Shown here piece after piece: positions 18,121-26,929 of a stretch of DNA of 64,000 nucleotides. The stretch covers positions 744,001 through 808,000 of the forward strand of contig NZ_CP139976.1 in NCBI RefSeq assembly GCF_034424625.1, read 5' to 3'. The notes beneath the pieces are model-generated. The model did no database searches, had not been told where the DNA came from, and saw only the letters and a list, made by a program, of their open reading frames with translations. The first letter of the stretch is position 1. Each line of letters begins with the position of its first letter. The DNA comes from Janthinobacterium lividum. Lineage in GTDB: Bacteria; Pseudomonadota; Gammaproteobacteria; Burkholderiales; Burkholderiaceae_D. The position numbers and the translations under genes were made by a program.

Positions 18121-19767
18121 ATGCAAAATCTGTTTTTAGTAGGCCTCATGGGCGCAGGCAAAACCACGATCGGGCGCATCCTGGCCCGCAAGCTGGGCTT
18201 GCGCTTTGTCGATTCCGACCACGAAATCGAGGCACGCACGGGAGCGACCATTCCGTGGATCTTTGAAATCGAGGGCGAGGCCAGCTTTCGCCGGCGCGAG
18301 GCCGAGGTCATCCGCGACCTGAGCGCCCAGGAAGGCATCGTCATGGCCACGGGCGGCGGGGCCATCCTCAACGCCGACAGCCGCGCCTACCTGAAGGAGC
18401 GGGGCACGGTCGTCTACCTGCGCGCCAGCGTCAGCAACATCCTCGCGCGCACCAGCCACGACAAGAACCGTCCCCTGTTGCAGACGGCCGACCCGCGCGG
18501 CAAGCTGGAAGAATTGACGTCGCAGCGCGAGCCCCATTACATGGAAGTGGCCGACATTGTGATCGACACGGGCCGTCCTAACGTACAATCGATGGTCCAG
18601 ACCATCCTGATGCAGCTGGCCAGCCTCGAATGCGAGGCCTCGCCCAACTGCGTCATTCATGCAGAGCCTTCGATGAACGAGCAATCCAAAATGTTGTTGA
18701 GCGTAGACCTCGACGAACGCAGTTATCCGATCGCCATCGGTCCTGGCCTCCTGGCCGACGCCGACGCGCTGCTGCGCCATATCAGCGGCCACAAGGTGGC
18801 CATCGTCACCAACACCACCGTCGCCCCCCTGTACCTGGGCCGCCTGCAGGCGGCGCTGGCCAGCGATGGCCGCGAAGTGATCAGCATCGTCCTGCCGGAC
18901 GGCGAAGAATATAAAAACTGGGCCAGCCTGATGCAGATCTTCGACGCGCTGCTGGCCAACAAATGCGACCGCAAGACCACTCTCGTGGCGCTGGGCGGCG
19001 GCGTGATCGGCGACCTGACCGGCTATGCGGCCGCGAGCTACATGCGCGGCATCGGCTTCGTGCAGGTGCCCACCACCCTGCTGGCGCAGGTCGATTCCTC
19101 CGTTGGCGGCAAGACGGGCATCAACCACCCGCTGGGCAAGAACATGATCGGCGCCTTCTACCAGCCGCGCGCCGTGATCGCCGACACTTCGACCCTGGAA
19201 ACCCTGCCAGCGCGCGAGCTGTCGGCCGGCCTGGCCGAAGTGATCAAGCACGGCGCCATCATCGATGCGGCCTTCTTCGACTGGATCGAGGCGAACATGG
19301 CCAAGCTGATGGCGCGCGACAAGGGCGCCCTGGCGTATGCGATCGCCCGCTCGTGCGAAATCAAGGCCGACGTGGTGCGCCAGGATGAGCGCGAAGGCGG
19401 CTTGCGCGCCATCCTGAATTTCGGCCACACCTTCGGCCACGCCATCGAGGCGGGCCTGGGCTACGGCCACTGGCTGCACGGCGAAGCCGTCGGCTGCGGC
19501 ATGGTGATGGCGGCCGACCTGTCCTGCCGCATGGGCTATATCGACCAGGCGGCCGTGGAGCGCGTGCGCAAGCTCGTCGCCGCCGCCGGCCTGCCGATCA
19601 AGGCGCCGGACCTCGGTGTCGAGCGCTGGCTGGAACTGATGGAAGTGGACAAGAAGAACGAGGGCGGCGCCATCAAGTTCATCTTGCTCAAACCATTGGG
19701 CAGCCCGAACATCACCTCCGCGCCGCACGAACTGGTGCTGGCCACCCTGGCCGCCGGAGTGCAATAA
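18121..19767 (+). CDS. aroKB: Bifunctional shikimate kinase / 3-dehydroquinate synthase (AroK-AroB fusion)
   Basis: One uninterrupted frame of 548 codons covers two shikimate pathway enzymes. Residues 1 to about 175 are shikimate kinase: P-loop GLMGAGKTT (8-16), the DSDHEIE substrate motif and ATGGGA. Residues from about 185 are dehydroquinate synthase: [35 protein letters not shown], the metal ligands in EVIKHG and the two histidines in [10 protein letters not shown]. The two catalyse steps 5 and 2 of chorismate synthesis. An internal ATG at 18673 marks where AroB would start alone, but no Shine-Dalgarno sequence precedes it, so a true fusion is favoured. The gene is followed after 1 nt by dgt. 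Confidence 0.93.
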   Translation: MQNLFLVGLMGAGKTTIGRILARKLGLRFVDSDHEIEARTGATIPWIFEIEGEASFRRREAEVIRDLSAQEGIVMATGGGAILNADSRAYLKERGTVVYLRASVSNILARTSHDKNRPLLQTADPRGKLEELTSQREPHYMEVADIVIDTGRPNVQSMVQTILMQLASLECEASPNCVIHAEPSMNEQSKMLLSVDLDERSYPIAIGPGLLADADALLRHISGHKVAIVTNTTVAPLYLGRLQAALASDGREVISIVLPDGEEYKNWASLMQIFDALLANKCDRKTTLVALGGGVIGDLTGYAAASYMRGIGFVQVPTTLLAQVDSSVGGKTGINHPLGKNMIGAFYQPRAVIADTSTLETLPARELSAGLAEVIKHGAIIDAAFFDWIEANMAKLMARDKGALAYAIARSCEIKADVVRQDEREGGLRAILNFGHTFGHAIEAGLGYGHWLHGEAVGCGMVMAADLSCRMGYIDQAAVERVRKLVAAAGLPIKAPDLGVERWLELMEVDKKNEGGAIKFILLKPLGSPNITSAPHELVLATLAAGVQ

Positions 19768-19768
19768 C

Positions 19769-20905
19769 ATGCTGCCAGAAGACTTCCTTGCTCCCTACGC
19801 AGCTCACTCGGCACAGGGGCAGGGACGTCGCTTTGCCGAGGCGCCGCACGCCTCGCGCAGCCAGTTCCAGCGCGACCGCGACCGCATCATCCACTCCTCG
19901 GCCTTCCGCCGCCTCGAATACAAGACCCAAGTTTTCCTCAACCACGAGGGAGACCTGTTCCGCACGCGCCTGACGCACAGCCTGGAAGTGGCGCAGGTCG
20001 GCCGCTCCATCGCGCGCAACCTGCGCCTCAATGAAGACCTGGTGGAAGCCATCGCGCTCGCGCATGACCTGGGCCACACGCCATTCGGCCATGTGGGCCA
20101 GGACGTGCTCAATGAGTGCATGCAGAAGCATGGCGGCTTCGAGCACAACCTGCAAAGCCTGCGCGTGGTCGACACACTGGAAGAGCACTACGGCGCTTTT
20201 GATGGCTTGAACCTGATGTTCGAGACGCGCGAAGGCATATTGAAACACTGCTCGCTGGCGCATGCGCGCGAACTGGGACCCGTGGCGCAGCGCTTCATCG
20301 ACCGCACGCAACCGACCCTGGAAGCACAGCTGACCAACCTGGCCGATGAAATCGCCTACAACAGCCACGATATCGACGATGGCCTGCGTTCCGGCCTGAT
20401 CACCATCGACCAGCTGGAAGAGGTGGAATTCTTCGGCCGCCTGTGGCGCGAGGTGCAGCAGGCGTTTCCCGGCCTGTCGGGCCGCCGCGCCATCTATGAA
20501 ACCCTGCGCCGCCTGATCACGGCGCTGGCCGACGATCTGATCGTCACGTCGAATGCCCTGATTGCGGACGCCGCTCCCCGCGACGTCAGCGAAGTGCGCG
20601 CCAGTCCTCCGCTGATCCGTTTTTCGGATGCCATGCGCCGTGATGCGACGGAGCTGAAACGCTTTTTAAGGGCGAACCTGTACCGCCACTACCAGGTCAA
20701 CCGCATGCGCGTCAAAGCGAGCCGCATCGTGCGCGAACTGTACGACAGCTTCATGGCCGAACCGGCCCTGCTGCCGCCCGATTATCAGGTCAACGGCGAT
20801 GATGTGACAAAGCAGGCGCGCAAGATCGCCGACTATATCGCCGGCATGACGGACCGCTACGCGATCCGCGAGCACCGCCGGCTGTATTCGCTCGACGAGC
20901 TGTAA
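19769..20905 (+). CDS. dgt: Deoxyguanosinetriphosphate triphosphohydrolase-like protein (HD domain)
   Basis: This dNTP triphosphohydrolase of the HD superfamily has 378 residues. Metal ligands appear as THSLEV (about residues 70-75), the HD pair in [13 protein letters not shown] (about 97-109), and a later aspartate in [14 protein letters not shown] (about 190-203). The length fits the Dgt-like type 2 group rather than the longer E. coli Dgt. It starts 1 nt after the aroKB stop and so is the last gene of the pil-aroKB operon. Confidence 0.94.
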   Translation: MLPEDFLAPYAAHSAQGQGRRFAEAPHASRSQFQRDRDRIIHSSAFRRLEYKTQVFLNHEGDLFRTRLTHSLEVAQVGRSIARNLRLNEDLVEAIALAHDLGHTPFGHVGQDVLNECMQKHGGFEHNLQSLRVVDTLEEHYGAFDGLNLMFETREGILKHCSLAHARELGPVAQRFIDRTQPTLEAQLTNLADEIAYNSHDIDDGLRSGLITIDQLEEVEFFGRLWREVQQAFPGLSGRRAIYETLRRLITALADDLIVTSNALIADAAPRDVSEVRASPPLIRFSDAMRRDATELKRFLRANLYRHYQVNRMRVKASRIVRELYDSFMAEPALLPPDYQVNGDDVTKQARKIADYIAGMTDRYAIREHRRLYSLDEL

Positions 20906-20944
20906 CGGTCACTGCGTGGACTGACATGCCCGCGCGACGCTTCA

Positions 20945-21126
20945 TGTCGGGTTACGCCGTGCCGGCTAACCCGACCTACCAATGCAAGCGGTCATGGGGA
21001 ATCTGACGTAGGTCGGATTAGCGCAGCGTAATCCGACATGTCTGCGCGATACCACGACACTTCATGCCAACAATGTTGTCGGATTACGCGCCTGCGCGCC
21101 TCGGCGGCCCCGCTAATCTGACCTAC
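20945..21126. repeat. Three REP-like palindromes in the dgt-ttrB gap
   Basis: The 357-nt gap between dgt and ttrB holds three palindromic units and no gene. They are at 20945-20980 (starting TGTCGGGTTACGCC, ending GGCTAACCCGACCTAC), 21008-21038 (GTAGGTCGGATTAGCG with CGTAATCCGACA) and 21074-21126 (TGTTGTCGGATTACGCG to TAATCTGACCTAC). The core TCGGATTA/TAATCCGA also occurs at 9403-9495. The remainder (21127-21262) is the probable ttrBCA promoter region; I see no clear -35/-10 pair. Confidence 0.8.
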
Positions 21127-21262
21127 TCCGCATTTTCGGTCCTGTCAATCGGCATGATCATCTAGGCTCCCGCACTATCACCCCAATACCCCCGTAGCGC
21201 CTTCTTTTCTATCATGGCAGCAAGTCAACAAGGGCTTGCCGCCCATAGTCAAGGAGAGTGCC

Positions 21263-21973
21263 ATGATTGAATCGCGCCGCAGTTTCTTGCGCGCCTTGCC
21301 AGCCGTAACCATCGGAGCGGCCATCGCGCCGCTACCCAGCAAGGCGGCCACCAAGGGCGAAGGCGGCCAGCGCTGGGCGATGGTGGTCGATGTGCAGAAA
21401 TGCATCGGCTGCCAGGCTTGCACGGTCTCCTGCATCATGGAAAACGCCGTGCCGGAAAACAGCTTCCGCACCGTCGTCTCGACCTATGAAGTCAAGGAAG
21501 AGAACCGTTGCGGCACCTACATGCTGCCGCGTCTGTGCAACCATTGCGCCAATCCCCCCTGCATTCCCGTCTGTCCCGTGGGCGCCACCTTCCAGCGCAA
21601 GGACGGCGTCGTCGTCGTCGACGGCGACCGCTGCGTGGGCTGCGCCTACTGCGTGCAGGCTTGCCCGTACGACGCGCGCTTCATAAACCACGAGACGGGC
21701 AAGGCCGACAAATGCACGTTCTGCGCGCACCGGGTCGACGAAGGCTTGCTGCCGGCCTGCGTGGAAACCTGCGTGGGCGGCGCGCGCATTTTCGGCGACC
21801 TCAATGATCCGGAAAGCCTGGTGCACCAGCTGCTCACCGAGAACAAGGTGAAGGTGCTGAAACCCGAGCAGGGCACCCAGCCCCACGTGTTCTACCTGGG
21901 ACTGGATGCGCGCTTCGCCGGCCACGTCGAGGGCGAAGCGACTCTTTGGCAACCGAGCAAACACGGGAAATAA
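21263..21973 (+). CDS. ttrB: Tetrathionate reductase iron-sulfur subunit TtrB
   Basis: TtrB carries electrons from the quinol-oxidising TtrC to catalytic TtrA. The 236-residue protein starts with a twin-arginine signal, SRRSFLRALP. Four cysteine groups for [4Fe-4S] clusters follow: CIGCQACTVSC, CNHCANPPCIPVC, CVGCAYCVQAC and CTFCAHRVDEGLLPACVETC. AAGGAG at 21251-21256, 6 nt before ATG 21263, decides the start over the upstream frame extension. The neighbours ttrC and ttrA and the facing ttrSR pair separate it from the related NrfC, DmsB and PhsB subunits. Confidence 0.9.
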   Translation: MIESRRSFLRALPAVTIGAAIAPLPSKAATKGEGGQRWAMVVDVQKCIGCQACTVSCIMENAVPENSFRTVVSTYEVKEENRCGTYMLPRLCNHCANPPCIPVCPVGATFQRKDGVVVVDGDRCVGCAYCVQACPYDARFINHETGKADKCTFCAHRVDEGLLPACVETCVGGARIFGDLNDPESLVHQLLTENKVKVLKPEQGTQPHVFYLGLDARFAGHVEGEATLWQPSKHGK

Positions 21974-21976
21974 ACC

Positions 21977-23089
21977 ATGGACAGCCACATCACCGAAATT
22001 GTCAACGTCACGCGCGAAGCGGCATGGCTGCCGTGGGCAGTGCAGTATTTTTTCCTCATCGGCCTCAGTTATGGCAGCTTCATGCTGACCTTGCCGTACT
22101 TCGTCTTCGGCCGCAAGGCGTACGAACGCCTGGGGCGCATAGCGCTGCTGGCGTCGCTCGTCTGCGGCATGACGGCGCCCGTGGCGCTGCTGGCCGACTT
22201 GCACGGGCCGGGCCGCTTCTACCACTTCTATCTTTACTTCCAGCCGCAGTCGTGGATGTCGTGGGGCGCGTTCTTCATTCCCCTGTATCTGGGCTGTTTG
22301 ATGCTGTACGCGTGGCTGGCGCTGCGCGTGGACTTCGCCGCGCGGGGGCAGGGCCAGGACCGTTTGGCCTTTGCCTATCGCCTGCTGGGGCGCGGTGGCG
22401 CCGCATCGCGCAAGGCCATCATTACCGCTGCCGCCTTCACCTTGCTGGCCGCCTTTGTCGTGGGCCTGTACACGGGCATGGAAGTGATGGTGGTGCGTGC
22501 CAGGCCCCTGTGGTTCACGCCTTTCCTGCCGGCGCAATTTGCCGCCACGGCCTTTGTCGGGGCGGTGGGTCTGGCGCTGCTGTTCAACCGCTTCCTGCCG
22601 GGCCGCGACCAGGTGCTGGAAGTGGCGCTGAACCGCGCCCTGGCCCTGTCGCTGGCGCTGGTGCTGGCGCTGGGCGGCGGCTGGCTGTTCGTCAGTCTGT
22701 CCGGCGTGAGCGCCAGCCACAGCATGGCCTTTACCCAGGTGGCGGGCATGCCGCAATGGCAGTTCACTGCCGTCTGGGCCGTGCTGTCGTCCATCGTGCC
22801 GATGGCCCTGGCCATCTGGCGCCCGGCCAGCAGTGGCCTGGTCAACGGCCTGATCGCGCTGCATAGCGCCTGGATGATGCGCTGGACGATTTTCATCGGC
22901 GGCCAGACGATCCCGAAAACGGGCGCGGGCCTGTACGACTACCACCTGCCGATGGGGAACGATGGCTTGATGGGGATTATCGGCACGGCCGGCCTGTGGA
23001 TCGCGCTGCTGTTGCTGATGCTGGAATTTTTGCCATGGGCCGGACGCGTTGTCGCTGCACGCCCCCGTCCTGCCATGGCCACGCACTGA
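21977..23089 (+). CDS. ttrC: Tetrathionate reductase membrane subunit TtrC (NrfD/PsrC family)
   Basis: This integral membrane quinol dehydrogenase subunit has 370 residues and about nine hydrophobic helices, typical of the NrfD family. LLADLHGPGRFYHFYLYF (about residues 75-92) is the most recognisable conserved stretch near the quinol site. It begins 3 nt after the ttrB stop and is followed after 10 nt by ttrA, so ttrBCA is one operon. By family alone it could serve polysulfide or nitrite reduction; the neighbours make tetrathionate the best substrate. Confidence 0.88.
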   Translation: MDSHITEIVNVTREAAWLPWAVQYFFLIGLSYGSFMLTLPYFVFGRKAYERLGRIALLASLVCGMTAPVALLADLHGPGRFYHFYLYFQPQSWMSWGAFFIPLYLGCLMLYAWLALRVDFAARGQGQDRLAFAYRLLGRGGAASRKAIITAAAFTLLAAFVVGLYTGMEVMVVRARPLWFTPFLPAQFAATAFVGAVGLALLFNRFLPGRDQVLEVALNRALALSLALVLALGGGWLFVSLSGVSASHSMAFTQVAGMPQWQFTAVWAVLSSIVPMALAIWRPASSGLVNGLIALHSAWMMRWTIFIGGQTIPKTGAGLYDYHLPMGNDGLMGIIGTAGLWIALLLLMLEFLPWAGRVVAARPRPAMATH

Positions 23090-23099
23090 GGAGTCAACA

Positions 23100-26000
23100 A
23101 TGAACGAACACATACACAACGACGTCCCTGAAGACGAAAACGAAAAACGCCGCAAGCTGCTGCGCTACGGCGCCATCGGCGGCGGGCTGGCCGCATTTGC
23201 CGCCAGCTTTTCCACCACGGCCGGCCGCATGGTCGACCATGCGCTGGGCAAGGATAAACCCGTGCAGAAACTGCATGGCAATTCCCTGCAACCCGAGTTT
23301 TCCGTCGACACGGCGACGGGGAAATTGACGGTCAATCCCGACCAGCAGGTGAGCTACACCATGTGCATGGGCTGCACCACGTTTTGCGGCGTGCGCGTGC
23401 GCCTCGACAAGAAAAGCGGCAAGGTGCTGCGCGTGGCGGGCAATCCCTACAGTCCCCTGTCGGCCGACCCGGCGCTGCCATATCAAACCTCGGTACGCGA
23501 CAGCTTTGTGTCGCTGTCGCGCTTCCAGGAGCAGGGCTTGAAAGGGCGCTCGACCGCTTGCGGCCGCGGCAATGGCGTGCTGGAACAGATGGAGTCGCCG
23601 TTCCGCGTGCTGGCGCCCATGAAGCGCGTGGGTCCGCGCGGCGGCGGCCAGTGGGAACCGATCGCCTTCGACCAGCTGGTGAAGGAAGTGACGGAAGGCG
23701 GCGACCTGTTTGGCGAAGGCCACGTGCAGGGGCTGCGCGCCTTGCGCGAGCTGGAAAAACCGATCGATCCGGCGCAGCCGGAGCTGGGCCCGCAAGTGAA
23801 CCAGGTGGGCCTGATGTGCAGCACCGACGATGGCCGCCTGGCGTTCGGCACGCGGTTTTTCAAGCAGTCGTACGGCAGTTTGAACCTGGTCAACCACGGT
23901 TCGTATTGCGGCGGCGCCTACCGCAGCGGCTCGGGCGCCATGTTCGGCGACATGAAGAAAATGCCGCACGCGAAAGTGGACCTGGAAAACACGGAGTTCT
24001 GCATTTTCGTCGGCACGGCGCCGGGGAATGCGGGCAACCCGTTCAAGCGCCAGGGCACCCTGATCGCGAAAGCCCGCTCGGGCAAGCGCGAATTCAGCTA
24101 CGTCGTCGTCGACCCCGTGCTGACGAATGCGGACAGCCTGGCCGCGGGCGACCGCAGCCGCTGGGTACCGATCAAGCCTGGCACGGATGGCGCGCTGGCC
24201 ATGGCCATGATCCGCTGGATCATCGAGCACGAACGCTATGACCGCAACTTCCTCGTGCAGCCGAACCTGAAGGTGGCGGAAGCGGCGGGCGAAGCCGCCT
24301 GGTGCAACGCCACGCATTTGATCATCAACGAGAAGGGCCATCCGCGCGACGGCCGCTACCTGCGCGCGTCCGATATCGGTGCGGTGGAACTGGCGGAAGA
24401 CGAGCGCTACAAGGATGGCGACGCTTTCTGCGTGATCGATGCCGCCACCCAAGCCATCGTGCCGCACAATGCCGCCAAGGGCGAGGCGCGCCTGTTCTTC
24501 GACGGCCCGCTGGACGTGGCCGGCGCGTCGCTGCACCTGAAGACGGCCATGACGATGCTCAACGAGGAAGCGCAGCGCCACAGCATGGATGACTATGCGG
24601 CCGCCTGCGGCATCGCGCGCGACATCATCGAAGGCCTGGCGCAGGAACTGACCAGCCATGGCAAGCGCGCCGCCGTCAATGCGCACGGCGGCATGATGTC
24701 GGGCGCCGGCTTTTATAACGCGTACGCGCTGGTCATGCTCAACACCCTGATCGGCAATTTGAACCGCAAGGGCGGCACCCTCGTCAACGGCGGCAGCTTC
24801 AAGGATGCGGGACCCGGTCCGCGCTATAACCTTGAGAGTTTCGACGGCGAGATCAAGGCGGCCGGCATGCCGATCGGACGCAATGTGCCATATGAAAAAA
24901 CCTCGGAATTCAAGCTGAAGAAAGAAGCGGGCAAGGCGTATCCGGCCAAGGCGCCGTGGTATCCGAACGCGCCCGCGCTGGCGACAGAATGGCTCACCAG
25001 CGCCATGAACGGCTACCCGTACACCCTGAAGGCGCTGATCCTGTGGAGCTGTAATCCTGTCTACGGCATCACGGGCTTGCGCGCGCAGATCGGCAAGGAG
25101 CTGGCCGATCCGAAGAAGATTCCCCTGATCGTCGCCATCGACCCCTTCATCAATGAAAGCTCGGCCTTTGCCGACTACCTGCTGCCCGACACCTTGCTGT
25201 ATGAAAGCTGGGGCTGGGCCGGCGCCTGGGGCGGCATGCCCGTCAAAATGAGCACGGCGCGCTGGCCCGTGGTCGAACCGCGCGTGCAGAAAACGCCGGA
25301 CGGCCAGACCATCTGCATGGAATCGTTCTTCATCGCGCTGGCAAAGACGATGGCCTTGCCCGGCTTCGGCCCGGACGCCTTGCAGGACATGGATGGCCAG
25401 CGCTTTCCCTTGCAGCGTGCGGAAGACTGGTATCTGCGCGGCGGCGCCAACATCGCCTGGCAAGGCAAAACATCCGTGCCGGAGGCCAACGACGACGATA
25501 TCGATTTGTCCGGCGTGGCGCGCATCCGCCCTGAACTGGAGCGCACCCTGAAGCCGGAAGAGTGGCGCAAGGTGGCCTTCATGCTGGCGCGGGGAGGGCG
25601 CTACCAGAGCTATGGCGAGATGTTCGGCCTGCGTTTGCCGCCGCCGGCGAATCCCAAGGCGCCGGCAGCGCCTGCACCCGTGATCGACGAGACGCCGTAT
25701 CCGCAGGACTGGTCCACGCACCGCTATCTGAAACCGATGATGCTGTACAACGAGGGACTGGGCGTGAGCAAGAACAGCTTGAGCGGCAAGCGTTTCCCCG
25801 GCACGCCCGCGTGGAGAGTGGCGGCGTTTGCCGATGGCACGCCCGTGCGCAAAGCCTATCCTGCCAGCGAGTGGCCGTTCGAGTTGATCAGTTTTAAATC
25901 GGCGCTGCAGAACTCCTACAGCATCGGCGCGCGGCGCTTGCGCGGCATCCATCCGGACAACCCGGTCGCCGTGCATCCCGACGACGCGGCCCGCTTGAAG

Positions 26001-26309
26001 CTGGAAAATGGCGATGAAATATACCTGGAAACGCCGGGCGGCAGGGCCAGGGCGACGGTGATGCTGCGCCATGGCGTGCAGCGGGGCGTGATCGCCATCG
26101 AACACGGTTTCGGCCACAAGGAGCATGGCGCGCGCGCGCACCGCATCGGCAAGCTGCGCCAGCCCGACGAGCCGGCCATCGGCGCGGGCATCAACCTGAA
26201 TGACTTGGGGCTGACGGACCCGAGCCGCGGCGACAAGAACGTGTTTGTCGATCCTGTCTCGGGCACGTCGGTGCGGCAGGGACTGCCGGCGCGCATCGTG
26301 CGGGCCTAG
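23100..26309 (+). CDS. ttrA: Tetrathionate reductase catalytic subunit TtrA (molybdopterin)
   Basis: TtrA reduces tetrathionate to thiosulfate in the periplasm with a bis-MGD cofactor. The 1069 residues fit the family. An RRKLLR twin-arginine-like signal (about 12-17) precedes a hydrophobic stretch. A [4Fe-4S] motif CMGCTTFC (about 90-97) has its probable fourth cysteine in STACGRGN. The molybdopterin oxidoreductase domain and the C-terminal dinucleotide-binding domain (about 940-1065) follow. GAGGAG lies just upstream of ATG 23100, which is preferred over the in-frame extension into ttrC. The TAG stop overlaps the stop of the facing ttrR gene within the palindrome CTAG. Confidence 0.9.
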   Translation: MNEHIHNDVPEDENEKRRKLLRYGAIGGGLAAFAASFSTTAGRMVDHALGKDKPVQKLHGNSLQPEFSVDTATGKLTVNPDQQVSYTMCMGCTTFCGVRVRLDKKSGKVLRVAGNPYSPLSADPALPYQTSVRDSFVSLSRFQEQGLKGRSTACGRGNGVLEQMESPFRVLAPMKRVGPRGGGQWEPIAFDQLVKEVTEGGDLFGEGHVQGLRALRELEKPIDPAQPELGPQVNQVGLMCSTDDGRLAFGTRFFKQSYGSLNLVNHGSYCGGAYRSGSGAMFGDMKKMPHAKVDLENTEFCIFVGTAPGNAGNPFKRQGTLIAKARSGKREFSYVVVDPVLTNADSLAAGDRSRWVPIKPGTDGALAMAMIRWIIEHERYDRNFLVQPNLKVAEAAGEAAWCNATHLIINEKGHPRDGRYLRASDIGAVELAEDERYKDGDAFCVIDAATQAIVPHNAAKGEARLFFDGPLDVAGASLHLKTAMTMLNEEAQRHSMDDYAAACGIARDIIEGLAQELTSHGKRAAVNAHGGMMSGAGFYNAYALVMLNTLIGNLNRKGGTLVNGGSFKDAGPGPRYNLESFDGEIKAAGMPIGRNVPYEKTSEFKLKKEAGKAYPAKAPWYPNAPALATEWLTSAMNGYPYTLKALILWSCNPVYGITGLRAQIGKELADPKKIPLIVAIDPFINESSAFADYLLPDTLLYESWGWAGAWGGMPVKMSTARWPVVEPRVQKTPDGQTICMESFFIALAKTMALPGFGPDALQDMDGQRFPLQRAEDWYLRGGANIAWQGKTSVPEANDDDIDLSGVARIRPELERTLKPEEWRKVAFMLARGGRYQSYGEMFGLRLPPPANPKAPAAPAPVIDETPYPQDWSTHRYLKPMMLYNEGLGVSKNSLSGKRFPGTPAWRVAAFADGTPVRKAYPASEWPFELISFKSALQNSYSIGARRLRGIHPDNPVAVHPDDAARLKLENGDEIYLETPGGRARATVMLRHGVQRGVIAIEHGFGHKEHGARAHRIGKLRQPDEPAIGAGINLNDLGLTDPSRGDKNVFVDPVSGTSVRQGLPARIVRA

Positions 26310-26929
26310 ATCTGGCCACCTGCCATCAGCAGCCGGGCTACCTCGGCTGCCGAATGCAGGCCCAGTTTTTCCATCGTGTTATGGCGGTGCACCTGCACCG
26401 TCTTGTCGCTGATGCCCAGTTCGCGGGCGATGACTTTCGAGGCTTTGCCTTCGGCCATCAGCAGTGCCACTTCGCGCTCGCGCGCGGTGAGCCTGGCCAG
26501 CGCCGATTGCGCCGTATTCGCGCTGGCGGCGCTGCGGCTTTCTTCCACGCTGCGGGCCACGGCGCGCGAGACGGCGTCCAGCAATACCTGGTCCTTGCAC
26601 GGCTTTTCCAGAAAATCGCAGGCGCCCGCCTTCATCGTCTGCACGGCCATGGCCAGGTCGCCGTGGCCGCTGAGGAAAATCACGGGCAGCGATATGGCGT
26701 GCCCGGTCTTATTATTCAACTCCTGCTGCAGTTCCAGTCCGCTCATCAGAGGCATGCGCACGTCGAGCAGCAGACAGCCGGGTACATGGCCATCGTAGCG
26801 CTGCAGGAAATCGCGTGCCGATTCAAACGTCTGCACTTGCCAGCCGGCCGAATCGAACAGATAGGCCAGCGAGCGGCGCATGGCGGCGTCGTCGTCGACG
26901 ACAAAGATGATCGCATCGCTTTCATTCAT
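26306..26929 (-). CDS. ttrR: Response regulator TtrR (FixJ/NarL family)
   Basis: The 207-residue regulator has a receiver domain (about 1-120) with acidic residues VDDD, phosphoacceptor aspartate in LLLDVRMP (about residue 57) and lysine in EKPCK. A LuxR-type helix-turn-helix follows (about 140-205; LTAREREVALLMAEGKASKVIA and ISDKTVQVHR). It is translationally coupled to ttrS (ATGA overlap) and faces ttrBCA, the operon it should activate in response to tetrathionate. Confidence 0.9.
   Translation of the reverse strand: MNESDAIIFVVDDDAAMRRSLAYLFDSAGWQVQTFESARDFLQRYDGHVPGCLLLDVRMPLMSGLELQQELNNKTGHAISLPVIFLSGHGDLAMAVQTMKAGACDFLEKPCKDQVLLDAVSRAVARSVEESRSAASANTAQSALARLTAREREVALLMAEGKASKVIARELGISDKTVQVHRHNTMEKLGLHSAAEVARLLMAGGQI

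Noticed and set aside
18673..19767. Separate aroB gene starting at ATG 18673
   Set aside because: No stop codon ends aroK before it and no Shine-Dalgarno sequence precedes it, so a fusion is simpler.
23094..26141. 1015-codon open frame antisense to ttrA
   Set aside because: It is a high-GC shadow: Arg/His/Ala/Gln-rich, no recognisable domain, and lies opposite a clear molybdopterin enzyme.
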